In this document: one piece after another, positions 42,303 to 51,320 of the stretch
Position numbering within the stretch: position 1 is the first letter of the stretch
How the letters are laid out: the number at the start of each line of letters is the position of its first letter
NCBI GenBank assembly: GCA_016933025.1
Contig: JAFGBT010000001.1
Coordinates: 1-64,000, forward strand
From: Spirochaetota bacterium
Lineage (GTDB): Bacteria > Spirochaetota > UBA4802 > UBA5550
Direction: 5' to 3'
DNA: 64,000 nt
The notes under the pieces: model-generated
Told to the model about the DNA's origin: nothing
Databases searched by the model: none
What the model saw: the letters and a program-made list of their open reading frames with translations, nothing else
Program-made: the position numbers and the translations under genes

Positions 42303-44165
42303 ATGGCAAAAGAGAACATTCAGGACAAACGATTCCCGTTTCTTCATTCCCACGTTGCGCGGGAGCCTCACATCTATGAGGTCCTGACCGAAATCATGAG
42401 CTTCCAGAACAACGTTCTTAAGACCGACATAGGGCACTTCGCCGGCATTGAGGACCTCAAGACTTCGCGAAACATTAAAATTCCTTTTACGATAGCCCGG
42501 AACAAGATAATTATAAACCTTGTTGACATACTGACCCGCAACTACCCCGAATTCGTGAGGAAAATTATCACCTTCACCTTTTCGGTCGAGCCTGATACGA
42601 AAAAGCTCTCGATTATAGAAAACCACGAATACACGGTTATGCTGAGCAATGAAGATTTCAACCGTTTTCAGGCGGAGCGGAACGCCATATCGGCAGAAAA
42701 CTTTCTGAACCTCATCGCACAGTTCAGGCTTTTTAATCTCACCAAGCTCCTGAAAAAAACGAGGGAGCGCACCCTCCTCTCGCAGGTCATAAAACTTGAA
42801 CTGGGCAAAGGCGTTTTTACATACAAAAACTTTGCCATTAACAGGCAGAATGTCGAGGTCACCGAGGACTTCTGTTTTCACAGGGATAATTACGAACCGG
42901 TGAAAAAATCGCTCAACCTTGAAAAGTTCAATAAAATCATCATCAATCATTCCGCCCAGATACTCAGGCGCCTTAAAAATTTCGGCATCCTCAATACCGA
43001 CTTCAGCGATTATCATGACAACAAGCTTGACTACATTCTCAATGTCCTTCTGCAAGACATATACCTCTCCCTGTCCGATTCCGAGCTCACCGAGGTGAAG
43101 AACTTCAATTCCCTGAGGTCGTGCCTGTTAAAAGTCGACACGCTTATCGACCCCCTTATCACAGCGAGCAACGACATCGCATCCTATGTCAGGGAAAACC
43201 GCATCTGCGCTGCATCTACTATCTCGTCAGTTTTTGACAACCTCGGCGAGGAAAAGATTTTACAGTGGGCACAGGAAAAGGGTGAGCGTTATAAAATAAT
43301 CACATTTAAAGATGAGGCTGATATTATCTATCTGATTGACGGCACCTATCTCCTGCCGAGGATGACCGAACTTCACGATAAAATACTCTTCCAACAGGAA
43401 AATATCGCCGGGCTCGGCCATGCCGAGAGATCGCGCATACTTGACGAGGTGCATCTACTGTGCAATGTCGGAAAAAAATTGCTTTCGACTGAAGATAAGC
43501 TGAGGGTCATCATCGACAGCGACGACGGCATCGCACGGCTGCGTCAGATAATCATTGAGTACGAACAGTATCAGAACAGCCTCGCCATGGAGTCGGCCGT
43601 GGGAAGCGAGGACCGGGAATCCAGGAAAAAAAGATCGATAATCGACGCAATCTCCCAATTTTTCCGTTCACTCTTCGGCGGCCGGAAAGAACCTGCAGCA
43701 TCTGTCTCCAGGGATCACGATCAAGAGGCCGGCGCATATCGGCCAGTCTCAACGGGCGAAGCCAAGAATATCATAAGCACGATCAGAAGCAGCTCGAGCC
43801 CGCTGATTGCGCTTTCCAGCCACATCGAGCTCATTCCGGCAAATGAAAAAGAGATCGACGCGATAATCAACGACCTCAGAAAGCTCAACCTGAAAATAGT
43901 CGTCCCGGTATACAACGCCCGTAAAATACTTTACCCGAACCGCAGCCAGCAGTATCTAATCAGCGATATCGAATATGTTCTTGTTGACCCGGACGTGATC
44001 CAGTCCCCTGAAACCATACGGAAATTCACCGATTCCCTGGCCGGCGAGAAGATAAAAGATGAAAAAATATCCGGGACGGCGATACTCACCATCGAAAAAT
44101 ATCTCAAGACCCTTCACTTCCAAAAAAAGGCCCAGTTGCTAAAGAAAGCCAAGCTGAAAAAATAA
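42303..44165 (+). CDS. 620-residue protein of unknown function
   Basis: A large, mostly helical, cytoplasmic protein without signal peptide or membrane helix. I recognise no domain. It is charged throughout (many Lys/Glu), with a Ser/Lys-rich, probably flexible stretch near residues 450-490 (around ESRKKRSIIDAI). I chose the ATG at 42303 (MAKENIQDKR); an open frame extends 31 codons further upstream without a better ribosome-binding site. It is 98 bases after the PCMT gene, and the downstream hairpin at 44163-44196 ends the unit. I infer that it is lineage-restricted, but a database search is needed. Confidence 0.7.
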   Translation: MAKENIQDKRFPFLHSHVAREPHIYEVLTEIMSFQNNVLKTDIGHFAGIEDLKTSRNIKIPFTIARNKIIINLVDILTRNYPEFVRKIITFTFSVEPDTKKLSIIENHEYTVMLSNEDFNRFQAERNAISAENFLNLIAQFRLFNLTKLLKKTRERTLLSQVIKLELGKGVFTYKNFAINRQNVEVTEDFCFHRDNYEPVKKSLNLEKFNKIIINHSAQILRRLKNFGILNTDFSDYHDNKLDYILNVLLQDIYLSLSDSELTEVKNFNSLRSCLLKVDTLIDPLITASNDIASYVRENRICAASTISSVFDNLGEEKILQWAQEKGERYKIITFKDEADIIYLIDGTYLLPRMTELHDKILFQQENIAGLGHAERSRILDEVHLLCNVGKKLLSTEDKLRVIIDSDDGIARLRQIIIEYEQYQNSLAMESAVGSEDRESRKKRSIIDAISQFFRSLFGGRKEPAASVSRDHDQEAGAYRPVSTGEAKNIISTIRSSSSPLIALSSHIELIPANEKEIDAIINDLRKLNLKIVVPVYNARKILYPNRSQQYLISDIEYVLVDPDVIQSPETIRKFTDSLAGEKIKDEKISGTAILTIEKYLKTLHFQKKAQLLKKAKLKK

Positions 44166-44196
44166 AAAAAAGGCGTTCCCTCAACAGGGACGCCTT
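44163..44196 (-). terminator. bidirectional-looking hairpin, terminator of FmdB gene
   Basis: A stem of about 11 bp (AGGCGTTCCCT, 44171-44181, with AGGGACGCCT, 44186-44195; one G-T pair) has a CAAC loop. On the minus strand it is followed by TTTTTTTT. It lies between two convergent genes; on the plus strand the following run is weaker. Confidence 0.85.
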
Positions 44197-44254
44197 GAAT
44201 AAAAATAATTTTGGGAGATTTTTGAAATATTTCGTGTTGCGATGTGCCAGCCGG

Positions 44255-44542
44255 TCAATCCGACACCCCTCCCGAACACCCGCACGATGAGCAGGAATCC
44301 GCAGCAGGACATGACGACTTCTCACTTCCGGTCGTGGTGCTTCCAGACTTTTCCGTGCCGCCGCCTTTCTTGTAGTCATTCACATAAAAACCGGAGCCTT
44401 TGAAGATTATGCCGGTCGAGCTGAATATCTTGCGCACCCTTCCGTTGCATTTTACGCACGATTCCACCGGAGCATCGTTAATCGACTGAAAAACGTCAAA
44501 TCTTGTTTTACACTCCAGACATTCATATTCATACGTTGGCAT
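44255..44542 (-). CDS. FmdB-family zinc ribbon protein
   Basis: A 95-residue protein of the FmdB/putative regulatory family. It starts MPTYEYEC (AGGAG lies 7 bases upstream) and has the paired Cys motifs CLEC and CVKCNG, as expected for a single zinc ribbon. The remainder is Gly/Ser/Lys-rich and ends in a second cluster of Cys (CSSCGCSGG). Many bacteria carry one such gene; the function is poorly defined, with proposed roles in regulation of formamidase or in metal handling. It has its own terminator. Confidence 0.88.
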   Translation of the reverse strand: MPTYEYECLECKTRFDVFQSINDAPVESCVKCNGRVRKIFSSTGIIFKGSGFYVNDYKKGGGTEKSGSTTTGSEKSSCPAADSCSSCGCSGGVSD

Positions 44543-44743
44543 AATGGAACTCCTATCTTCGCATGACATCTCCGGGAAATCCGCGGCATTGGAGTCTTTA
44601 CTACCAGCGCGGCATCACGGATTTTGCAGTATATCGTGAGGCATTAAAGTTACCGAGGCGGCTCGTGTCAATATATTTTTATTGAGCCTGACATCCAATT
44701 TTTTTATAGACAGGCGTACGGGCGACATGATTATCATCTTTTG

Positions 44744-45769
44744 ATGTCAAAGCAACATCTCACCATCCCGGTATTCATACCACACCTCGGCTGCCGCCAT
44801 CGATGCATATTCTGCAATCAACGGGCCGCCACCGGTTCCCGTTCGGCTCCGGCCCCCGATCATATTGATTCAATAGTCAATACCTGTGTATCATGCATGA
44901 AATCAAGCATTCGCCGTATCGAACTCGCTTTTTTTGGCGGATCTTTTACCGCGCTGGACATGAAGCTTCAGCGTGCGTACCTGTCGTCGGCGAAACGTCA
45001 TTTAGACGCGGGCACCATCCACGGTATCCGACTCTCGACGCGCCCCGACTCCATAACCAGGGAATCGCTTGACCTCCTGGCCGACCATGGCGTTACGACA
45101 ATTGAACTCGGCGTTCAGTCGCTCGACGACGACGTACTGAAGTCCGCCTGCCGGGGTCACACGGTCTCCGATGTTTACAGGGCCGTCGAGCTGGTAGCTG
45201 CCCGTGGTTTTGCTTTTGTGATACAACTGATGCCAGGCCTCCCCGGTGAAACAAGGGACTCTGCGCTACAGACTGCTTTAACGGCCCCAACGCTGAGCCC
45301 TTCGGCTGTCAGAATATATCCGGCGGTCGTGTTGAAGGGCACCGGTATGGAACAACTATACCTGTCTGGCGCATACCAGCCGCTCTCGCTCGAGGATGCT
45401 GTAGAACTCTGCAAGGATATTTACCTCATCTTCCGGGCACGAGGCATTCCCGCCATACGCATTGGCCTTCACCCGTTCTCCCCCGAGGAAATCAACGCCG
45501 TGGTCGCCGGTCCGTACCATCCCTCTTTCGGCGGCCTTGTCAGATCCCGGGCACGGAGGGAAGAAATTGAAAGCCTTATACGCTCCCGCATCTCTTCACA
45601 CGGACACTCCGAGAACGGACTTCTCGCCATTGCCATACCGAACAGCCACGCGGGAGAGTACATCGGTGATAAAAAAGAAAACATGCAGTATCTTGAACGG
45701 CTCTTCAATTATCGCAAGGTCATCTATACCGTTGAACATATATCTGGCCCACGCGTTCTGTCATGCTGA
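44744..45769 (+). CDS. radical SAM protein
   Basis: A 341-residue radical SAM enzyme. The [4Fe-4S] motif C-x3-C-x2-C is seen as CRHRCIFC near residue 17, after the family-specific start IPVFIPHLGC. Later GGSFTALD, STRPDSI, ELGVQSLDD and VIQLMPGLPGET segments match the Elp3/MiaB-like group often annotated 'radical SAM protein' in anaerobes. There is no acetyltransferase domain, so it is not a true Elp3. The substrate is unknown. The adjacent lipoprotein gene starts 29 bases after its stop. Confidence 0.85.
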   Translation: MSKQHLTIPVFIPHLGCRHRCIFCNQRAATGSRSAPAPDHIDSIVNTCVSCMKSSIRRIELAFFGGSFTALDMKLQRAYLSSAKRHLDAGTIHGIRLSTRPDSITRESLDLLADHGVTTIELGVQSLDDDVLKSACRGHTVSDVYRAVELVAARGFAFVIQLMPGLPGETRDSALQTALTAPTLSPSAVRIYPAVVLKGTGMEQLYLSGAYQPLSLEDAVELCKDIYLIFRARGIPAIRIGLHPFSPEEINAVVAGPYHPSFGGLVRSRARREEIESLIRSRISSHGHSENGLLAIAIPNSHAGEYIGDKKENMQYLERLFNYRKVIYTVEHISGPRVLSC

Positions 45770-45798
45770 TTCCGAATGCGCGGACACGGGAGGCACCG

Positions 45799-46959
45799 AT
45801 GATATCAAATAACACAACTTTTTTCGCCGCAGTCACAGCCCTTGCTCTGTTTTTTTCGTGTCCACATAATGCCGGCACAGCTCCCCAAAAAGATGTTAAG
45901 GCCGCCAAAAAACGGGCGGCGGTCAAAACCGAAACCCTTGCACGGCAACGAGCGGTAAAGGATTTCCGTCATGCATACCGGCCGCAGGAGGGGATTAAGA
46001 CCGTCAAGATCTATCATACCGGAAAAGTCCGCAACTACTCGGTTGAACTGGCTCGCCGAAAAATTCCCGCACAGGTGCATCGCGTGGCGCATATCGTGCA
46101 GTTTGACGACTGCGGCATCAGAATCAATGAAAACTGGGATGTGTTGTATCACCGTCTAGAGACCGATTGGATATTCAAGGAAATAACAAAGGTTTCGTCT
46201 ACGCAGCTTACCCGGCCAAAGAAAAAACACCCGTCGATAGAGGACGCCGTTATAAAAAAACTCGTTTCCAAAGCACTCACCGGCATCTACGAAGACCTTG
46301 TTGTCGGCGATATTACGATACAGAGCATTAAGAGCAGATGGCGCCTCTGCGTTCCCGAATGCCTGGTAAGGACACGGGTTTCGCTTTCTCAGCATGATAC
46401 CATACGGGATACCCTTACCGGCTATGAATGCCTGTTCGTATCAAGACTCTCATATCTGAACGGCGCATGGGAACACGGCGGGACCTCCTGCATTTACAGG
46501 GGAAAGGAAGTGGCCGACTGCCATATCAGCACGATGTGCCGCGAGATTTCGAGCGCAAGCTCCATCCCCGTACCGACAAAACCAGAGGCCTCATACATCC
46601 TGCGCAATGCGCTCGCCAACAGCCATGTATTCAAACAGCGGGAGGCTGACATCGAGTCATTTACGCTTCTCGAAATGCTTTCGCCTGAAAATTTCGGGAA
46701 AAAAATTCCATGCGTCGCCCTCGCCCGTTTCGTAATCGACGAGAACAGGGAGACCACTGCCAGCGCCGGAGCCGTTCGCCGGCAATACGTTCAGGTGCGG
46801 GCCGTTTTCGAATGCTTTGTGCGCTGCAGCCTTTTGTATTCCGCCAGGGATAGAATATGGGAAGGCGAGATTGAATACTGCTGCCCCGACAGGAAATCCG
46901 AGTGTTCGGAATCCTGCACTGGCGGATTCCCCGGGTGCACGCGTCTCGGCGAAAAATAA
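45799..46959 (+). CDS. Cys-containing lipoprotein of unknown function
   Basis: A 386-residue exported protein with a signal peptide ending in LALFFSC (lipobox-like Cys near residue 22), a Lys/Ala-rich linker, and a long folded region. Paired Cys occur in the middle (LCVPECLVR, TSCIYRG, DCHISTMC) and at the C-terminal end (CCPDRKSEC, CTGGFPGC), which suggests disulfides or metal binding. I chose the ATG at 45799 because GGGAGG lies 5 bases upstream. No known domain is recognised. The next gene, hsp33, begins 9 bases after its stop and is probably co-expressed, though the two products are in different compartments. Confidence 0.7.
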   Translation: MISNNTTFFAAVTALALFFSCPHNAGTAPQKDVKAAKKRAAVKTETLARQRAVKDFRHAYRPQEGIKTVKIYHTGKVRNYSVELARRKIPAQVHRVAHIVQFDDCGIRINENWDVLYHRLETDWIFKEITKVSSTQLTRPKKKHPSIEDAVIKKLVSKALTGIYEDLVVGDITIQSIKSRWRLCVPECLVRTRVSLSQHDTIRDTLTGYECLFVSRLSYLNGAWEHGGTSCIYRGKEVADCHISTMCREISSASSIPVPTKPEASYILRNALANSHVFKQREADIESFTLLEMLSPENFGKKIPCVALARFVIDENRETTASAGAVRRQYVQVRAVFECFVRCSLLYSARDRIWEGEIEYCCPDRKSECSESCTGGFPGCTRLGEK

Positions 46960-46968
46960 CTGAAAGTC

Positions 46969-47901
46969 ATGGAAACCGACCTGATTTCACGCCTGATCTG
47001 CGATGCTCTGTCCCTCAGAGCCTATACCGTGGTATCGCTCGGTGCCGTACGTGAGATAACCTCGCTCCACAACACCACGCCGAACGCCACTGTCGCACTC
47101 GGCAGGACCCTGACGGCAGCCGCGCTTCTCGGCGCCACGCTCAAGCCCGAATCCAGCCAGAGTCTCCTCCTCAAAATCGAGGGAAACGGTCCGATACGGG
47201 AAATACACGCGCAGGCCGACGCCCGCGGCAACATCAGGGGCTACGCTGCAAATCCTCATCCTGATATTACCGGTAATATCGACAAAATTAGCTTTTCAAG
47301 GACCATCGGCGCCGGCTTTCTCACCGTGCGCAAAGACATCGGCATGAGGGAGCCCTATACCAGCGTCATCCCCCTCAGATCAGGAGAGGTTGCCGCAGAT
47401 GTCGCCTACTATTTGACTGTTTCTGAGCAAATACCATCGGCAGTCATTATCGCCCTTACGCTTGAAAAAGACGGCAGCACATCCTCCTCCGGCGGTATAC
47501 TAATCCAGACTCTCCCGGGTACGCCCGAGGACTCCATAATCACTGTTGAGAACAACATAGCCGCAATGAGCAACAGTCTCGGGGACTGTCTGAAGGCAGG
47601 GCTCGACATAACAACGTTTATAAAGGACCTTTTCGGCGGCGAATCGGTCAGGCTCATCGGGTCCAACAAGCTCCGAGCCGAGTGCCGTTGCAGCAGGAAC
47701 GTAATACGCGACATGCTCATGAGCATCAATCCTGATGAATTGCTCGATATGCTGAAAAAGGACAAGGGAGCCGAAGTCACCTGTTCCTTCTGTTCAAAAA
47801 AATACCACTTAAACGAAAATGATATAGGAGAGATCCTTGAGCTCAAAAAGGCGATGAGAGATCATAATGATACCGGCGCCGAAGACCTGGATTTTAATTG
47901 A
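46969..47901 (+). CDS. hslO: 33-kDa redox-regulated chaperone Hsp33
   Basis: Cytoplasmic holding chaperone that is switched on by oxidation. The 310-residue protein has the N-terminal Hsp33 domain and the C-terminal zinc-binding redox switch with Cys239, Cys241, Cys272 and Cys275 (CRC and CSFC). All four Cys are present, so the switch should work. The length is normal. It is the last gene of a rightward run starting with the radical SAM gene. Confidence 0.95.
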   Translation: METDLISRLICDALSLRAYTVVSLGAVREITSLHNTTPNATVALGRTLTAAALLGATLKPESSQSLLLKIEGNGPIREIHAQADARGNIRGYAANPHPDITGNIDKISFSRTIGAGFLTVRKDIGMREPYTSVIPLRSGEVAADVAYYLTVSEQIPSAVIIALTLEKDGSTSSSGGILIQTLPGTPEDSIITVENNIAAMSNSLGDCLKAGLDITTFIKDLFGGESVRLIGSNKLRAECRCSRNVIRDMLMSINPDELLDMLKKDKGAEVTCSFCSKKYHLNENDIGEILELKKAMRDHNDTGAEDLDFN

Positions 47902-48062
47902 ATATAGATCATAGACAATACGATAAATTTTAATCGATAGTCGCAGTTTAAACCATTTTTGAGTATTTGACGTTTAACTCCATTTTTCGATAGACAATGG
48001 CATATACCTGTTATTCATTGGCTTAGCCAAGGCATATTCCACCTGGATGGGAGGTTTTTATA

Positions 48063-48962
48063 TTGGCCCTTCGTTTTTTAAAAATTTGGCTACGTGTGTA
48101 TATGAAGATAATCGGTGGATTTCTCTTCCGTATACGAATGTTCTCATTTGTAAGGTTCGGATTCGCCTTCCAGGTTTTACAGCCCATATTTTATGTAAGC
48201 TGCCGCCACAAAAAGGTGCGCGTCAACGGCATTCCTGCGGAATGGGTGGCGCACGACAACTCGTCCGATTACCCTGTAATACTATACCTTCACGGCGGGG
48301 GATTTGTTTTCAGCTCGGCACGGACCCACCGAAACACAGTGGCACGCATATTACACGAGACCGGCGGGAGGGCCCTGACGCTTGATTACCGGCTCGCGCC
48401 GGAACACCAGTTTCCAGCAGCGCCGCAAGACGTGTTCGCAGCATATCACTGGCTTCTCGCCAATAACTTTGACCCGTCCAGGATCGCAGTCATTGGCGAT
48501 TCGGCCGGCGGCAGTCTGGTCATCTCCCTGCTCCAGACTCTTCGGGACCGCAAGATGCCGATGCCGGCCTGCGGCATCGCCCTATCAGCATTTGCCGATA
48601 TGACAAACTCCGGTGAATCAATGAAATACAATGCCAAGAAGGATCCGGTCTTTTCGCCGCGATCGCTTATATCGTGCTCTGCGGTCTATGCGGGGAATGC
48701 CAGGCGGGACGATCCAGCGGTATCTCCCCTCTTCGGTAAATTCAACAAGCTCCCCCCCCTCCTCTTCCAGGTCGGAACGGACGAATGTCTCCTTGACGAT
48801 ACGCTTCGCATGTACGAAAAAGCTAAAAAGGCAAGAAACAAAGTTGAATTAGAAGTATATGACGGCATGTTCCACGATTTTCAGATGGTATCACGGATTG
48901 TGCCGGACGGAACAAAGGCTATCCGGAATATCGGCACATTCGTTAAAAAGCATATCGGATAG
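48063..48962 (+). CDS. alpha/beta hydrolase fold-3 (HSL family) esterase
   Basis: A 299-residue esterase/lipase of the hormone-sensitive-lipase family. The oxyanion motif HGGGF (about 77-81), nucleophile elbow GDSAGG (about 147-152), a late Asp (GTDECLLDD) and catalytic His (HDFQMV) are all present. The N-terminus (about 1-45) has a hydrophobic stretch that may be a membrane anchor. The start is a TTG with GGGAGG 9 bases upstream. Its stop codon directly abuts the stop of the convergent phosphoesterase gene. The natural ester is not known. Confidence 0.87.
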   Translation: MALRFLKIWLRVYMKIIGGFLFRIRMFSFVRFGFAFQVLQPIFYVSCRHKKVRVNGIPAEWVAHDNSSDYPVILYLHGGGFVFSSARTHRNTVARILHETGGRALTLDYRLAPEHQFPAAPQDVFAAYHWLLANNFDPSRIAVIGDSAGGSLVISLLQTLRDRKMPMPACGIALSAFADMTNSGESMKYNAKKDPVFSPRSLISCSAVYAGNARRDDPAVSPLFGKFNKLPPLLFQVGTDECLLDDTLRMYEKAKKARNKVELEVYDGMFHDFQMVSRIVPDGTKAIRNIGTFVKKHIG

Positions 48963-50333
48963 CTACATGCCGAGTATCCGTTCCTTCACCGCCACGGGGA
49001 TTTGTATCTTCAGCGCAACATTCCTGTCCTTACGCGTGCCTTCGCGCGTGTCCTTTTGAGCATCCGGATCACCCCCGGCGACATCAAGGGATTCCGTATC
49101 GCTATGCTGCACCATTCTACAGGAGATCAAGCCTGTACCGTCGCCGTTGTCCTCCACGGTGATATCCCGCCATTCCTGGGGCCATTCGATTATCGCCGAG
49201 GTGTTAATATTCCAGTATCCGCCCGGCAGACAGTCATATTTAACCGGCGTTATCTCATTGATGTGCGAATGCCCGTTGAGGTGGGCTATGACATTATCGT
49301 AGGCGCAGAGGGCTTTCATGAACTCTTCTGACTTGACCTGGCTCAGCTGGTCCGCAAATGAATCGGTCGGGCTGTGATGGGAAAAGATGATGCAGAGCCT
49401 GTCCCTGTTGTCCTCGATATCCCTTATCATCCAGTCGAACTGTGTCCTGTCGAGACAGCCTTCTGCGAAGGTTTCCACCGGCCATTCTCCCTCAAGGTTG
49501 TAGATCGCTGTATCCAGAATTATGCAGTGAACGAGTTCGCTCGCGTTGAAGCTGTAATATCCGTATGAGCGGGCCCTGGATTCAGGCGGCTGGAAGTCGA
49601 ACCCATGCCACCACGGGCTGGATATTGAATATCCGTAGAGATCCACAGGATCGGGAAGATAGCTGAGGTCTCCCGTGTCACCGAACGATGACAGGAGTGC
49701 GGTTACAATTGCGTAATTATTGAGTGTGCCCTGATACTCCACATCATGATTGCCAACGACTGCATACCATGGAACGTCCAATCCGACCGGGTCCACGTCC
49801 TCCATCGTACCGTCAAGGACGGCCTTCTCCAGCGATGGTGATTTTATTCCGTCTGCGATTTCAATAAACCATCTGAGCTCGCTCAACAGGCCGGTATCGG
49901 TATGATCGCCCGTACTTATGGCAAAGTCGAATGGGGATACGGCATTCTTTTCGTTAATAGAGCGGATTACAGAATCCCATATGCGGGCCGAATACCGATC
50001 CTGGTCCCGCGATATCGACTGTATCAGTATATCGAGGTCTCCGAGATCGCCCGGGCTCGAGGCCACGAGCTTGATGTTTTCAAACCGGAGCGGATTATCG
50101 TCATCGACGATATGCACGTCGGAAAACTGCGCAAAATGTATGAATTCCTGTTCGATGCCGGTCGCGCGTGACGTGTCGGGACGTGCCCCCAGGTCATTCC
50201 TCTGGTAAAGGCCGCCGAAAATACCGTTCCAGCATCCGGAAGCAAATGAAACGGCCAGCAAAATATGCATAATGCCGAAAAACGCCTTTTTCCGGAGAAC
50301 AAAGAAGAATCCTGACAATTGCGGTATGCCCAT
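48963..50333 (-). CDS. metallophosphoesterase lipoprotein
   Basis: A 456-residue calcineurin-like phosphoesterase that is exported as a probable lipoprotein: signal peptide ending SFASGC, then metal motifs FSDVHI (about 72-77), STGDHTD (about 135), VVGNHD (about 190), FSHHSP (about 300) and NGHSH (about 345). All metal ligands are present. I chose the ATG at 50333 because GGAGGAGGG lies just upstream. The tail after about residue 400 is Asp/Lys-rich. The substrate is open; surface phosphodiesterases of this type release phosphate from organic esters. It is the only gene of the region not obviously part of redox metabolism. Confidence 0.88.
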   Translation of the reverse strand: MGIPQLSGFFFVLRKKAFFGIMHILLAVSFASGCWNGIFGGLYQRNDLGARPDTSRATGIEQEFIHFAQFSDVHIVDDDNPLRFENIKLVASSPGDLGDLDILIQSISRDQDRYSARIWDSVIRSINEKNAVSPFDFAISTGDHTDTGLLSELRWFIEIADGIKSPSLEKAVLDGTMEDVDPVGLDVPWYAVVGNHDVEYQGTLNNYAIVTALLSSFGDTGDLSYLPDPVDLYGYSISSPWWHGFDFQPPESRARSYGYYSFNASELVHCIILDTAIYNLEGEWPVETFAEGCLDRTQFDWMIRDIEDNRDRLCIIFSHHSPTDSFADQLSQVKSEEFMKALCAYDNVIAHLNGHSHINEITPVKYDCLPGGYWNINTSAIIEWPQEWRDITVEDNGDGTGLISCRMVQHSDTESLDVAGGDPDAQKDTREGTRKDRNVALKIQIPVAVKERILGM

Positions 50334-50450
50334 AAAACCCTCCTCCCCACACAATTTTAACCTGTATATTTAGAGATAGCTGATCCAAACCTTGAATTAA
50401 TATCAATAAAAAAATCGTCTGATCGTTAAAATACGGCAGCCGAGACCGTC

Positions 50451-51320
50451 TCAGGCCCTCGGCATTTTATCGCACTGGATGTGATTTCGCTTCATCCCGA
50501 GCACCCTTTCAGGAAGCCCCATGCTCAGACCGAGGAGTTGCGTATAGAGCACGGAAGGCATAGGGGTAATGCGGCTGTCTTCGGACATTTCAGCATTCTG
50601 GATGGCGTCAAACTGTATCTGGCAATAGGTGCAGGCGGTACAGAGACAATCTGCACCGGATTCCGCCGCATCCGTTATCTTCGCCCGCATGAGCGAGAGA
50701 GATATTCCCCTGTTCTTTACCCAGAGAGGGTTTCCGCAGCAGTCGAGGCGCCGCGGCCATTCCACCGGCTTTGCGCCGGTGGCGGATATAAGATCCTCAA
50801 AAATAGAGGGCGCAAGCGGATCGTCGAAGTGTACAATATCGCTCGGCCGAAGGGCATGGCAGCCGTAATGAGGCGCAATCGACAAGTTGCCGAGTGGACT
50901 CCTGATCGAGGCATATATGGCAGGAAGTCCGATGTCATCGCAGAGGACCGTAAGGATGTGCTTTACCGCAATTTTTCCTCGCCACGCCAGTCCCTCGCGC
51001 GCCAGCTCTTTATTGATATCGCCGCGCAGGTGCTCGTTTTCCTTCAGGAAATGCTGTGCATACTTCAGGGTCCCGTAGCAGCACTTGCAGGGAGTCAGGA
51101 TATCGAGCCTTTTCTTTTCCGCTATAGCAAGGTTCCTCGCAGCGGAAAATACAAATGATTCGAAATGTATGTCCCTGTTCGGGTACCCGCAACAGTTAAA
51201 TTCAAGATCAACAAGACGCACTCCAAAGGGTTTCAGCACTGCCCTCGTCGAAGTCTCGTACTGCTCAAGATAATAGGGGATTTTGCATCCCTTGAAAAAT
51301 GCGAACTTCATTGCCTTCAT
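50451..51320 (-). CDS. HdrB-like protein with two CCG motifs
   Basis: A 289-residue heterodisulfide reductase subunit B-like protein. Both Cys-rich (CCG) domains are complete: Cys12, Cys43-Cys44 and Cys78/Cys81, then Cys154, Cys194-Cys195 and Cys230/Cys233, the pattern that holds non-cubane [4Fe-4S] clusters for disulfide chemistry. In GlpC and LutA the same two domains are fused to ferredoxin motifs, but here the ferredoxin motifs are on the separate upstream membrane protein. The ATG overlaps that gene's stop by 4 bases (ATGA). It probably accepts electrons from, or hands electrons to, that membrane protein; the disulfide or quinone partner is unknown. Confidence 0.9.
   Translation of the reverse strand: MKAMKFAFFKGCKIPYYLEQYETSTRAVLKPFGVRLVDLEFNCCGYPNRDIHFESFVFSAARNLAIAEKKRLDILTPCKCCYGTLKYAQHFLKENEHLRGDINKELAREGLAWRGKIAVKHILTVLCDDIGLPAIYASIRSPLGNLSIAPHYGCHALRPSDIVHFDDPLAPSIFEDLISATGAKPVEWPRRLDCCGNPLWVKNRGISLSLMRAKITDAAESGADCLCTACTYCQIQFDAIQNAEMSEDSRITPMPSVLYTQLLGLSMGLPERVLGMKRNHIQCDKMPRA

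Noticed and set aside
44163..44196. Terminator of the 620-residue protein gene on the plus strand
   Set aside because: The plus-strand sequence after the stem (GAATAAAAATAA) lacks a T run; the hairpin fits the minus strand better, though it may slow both.
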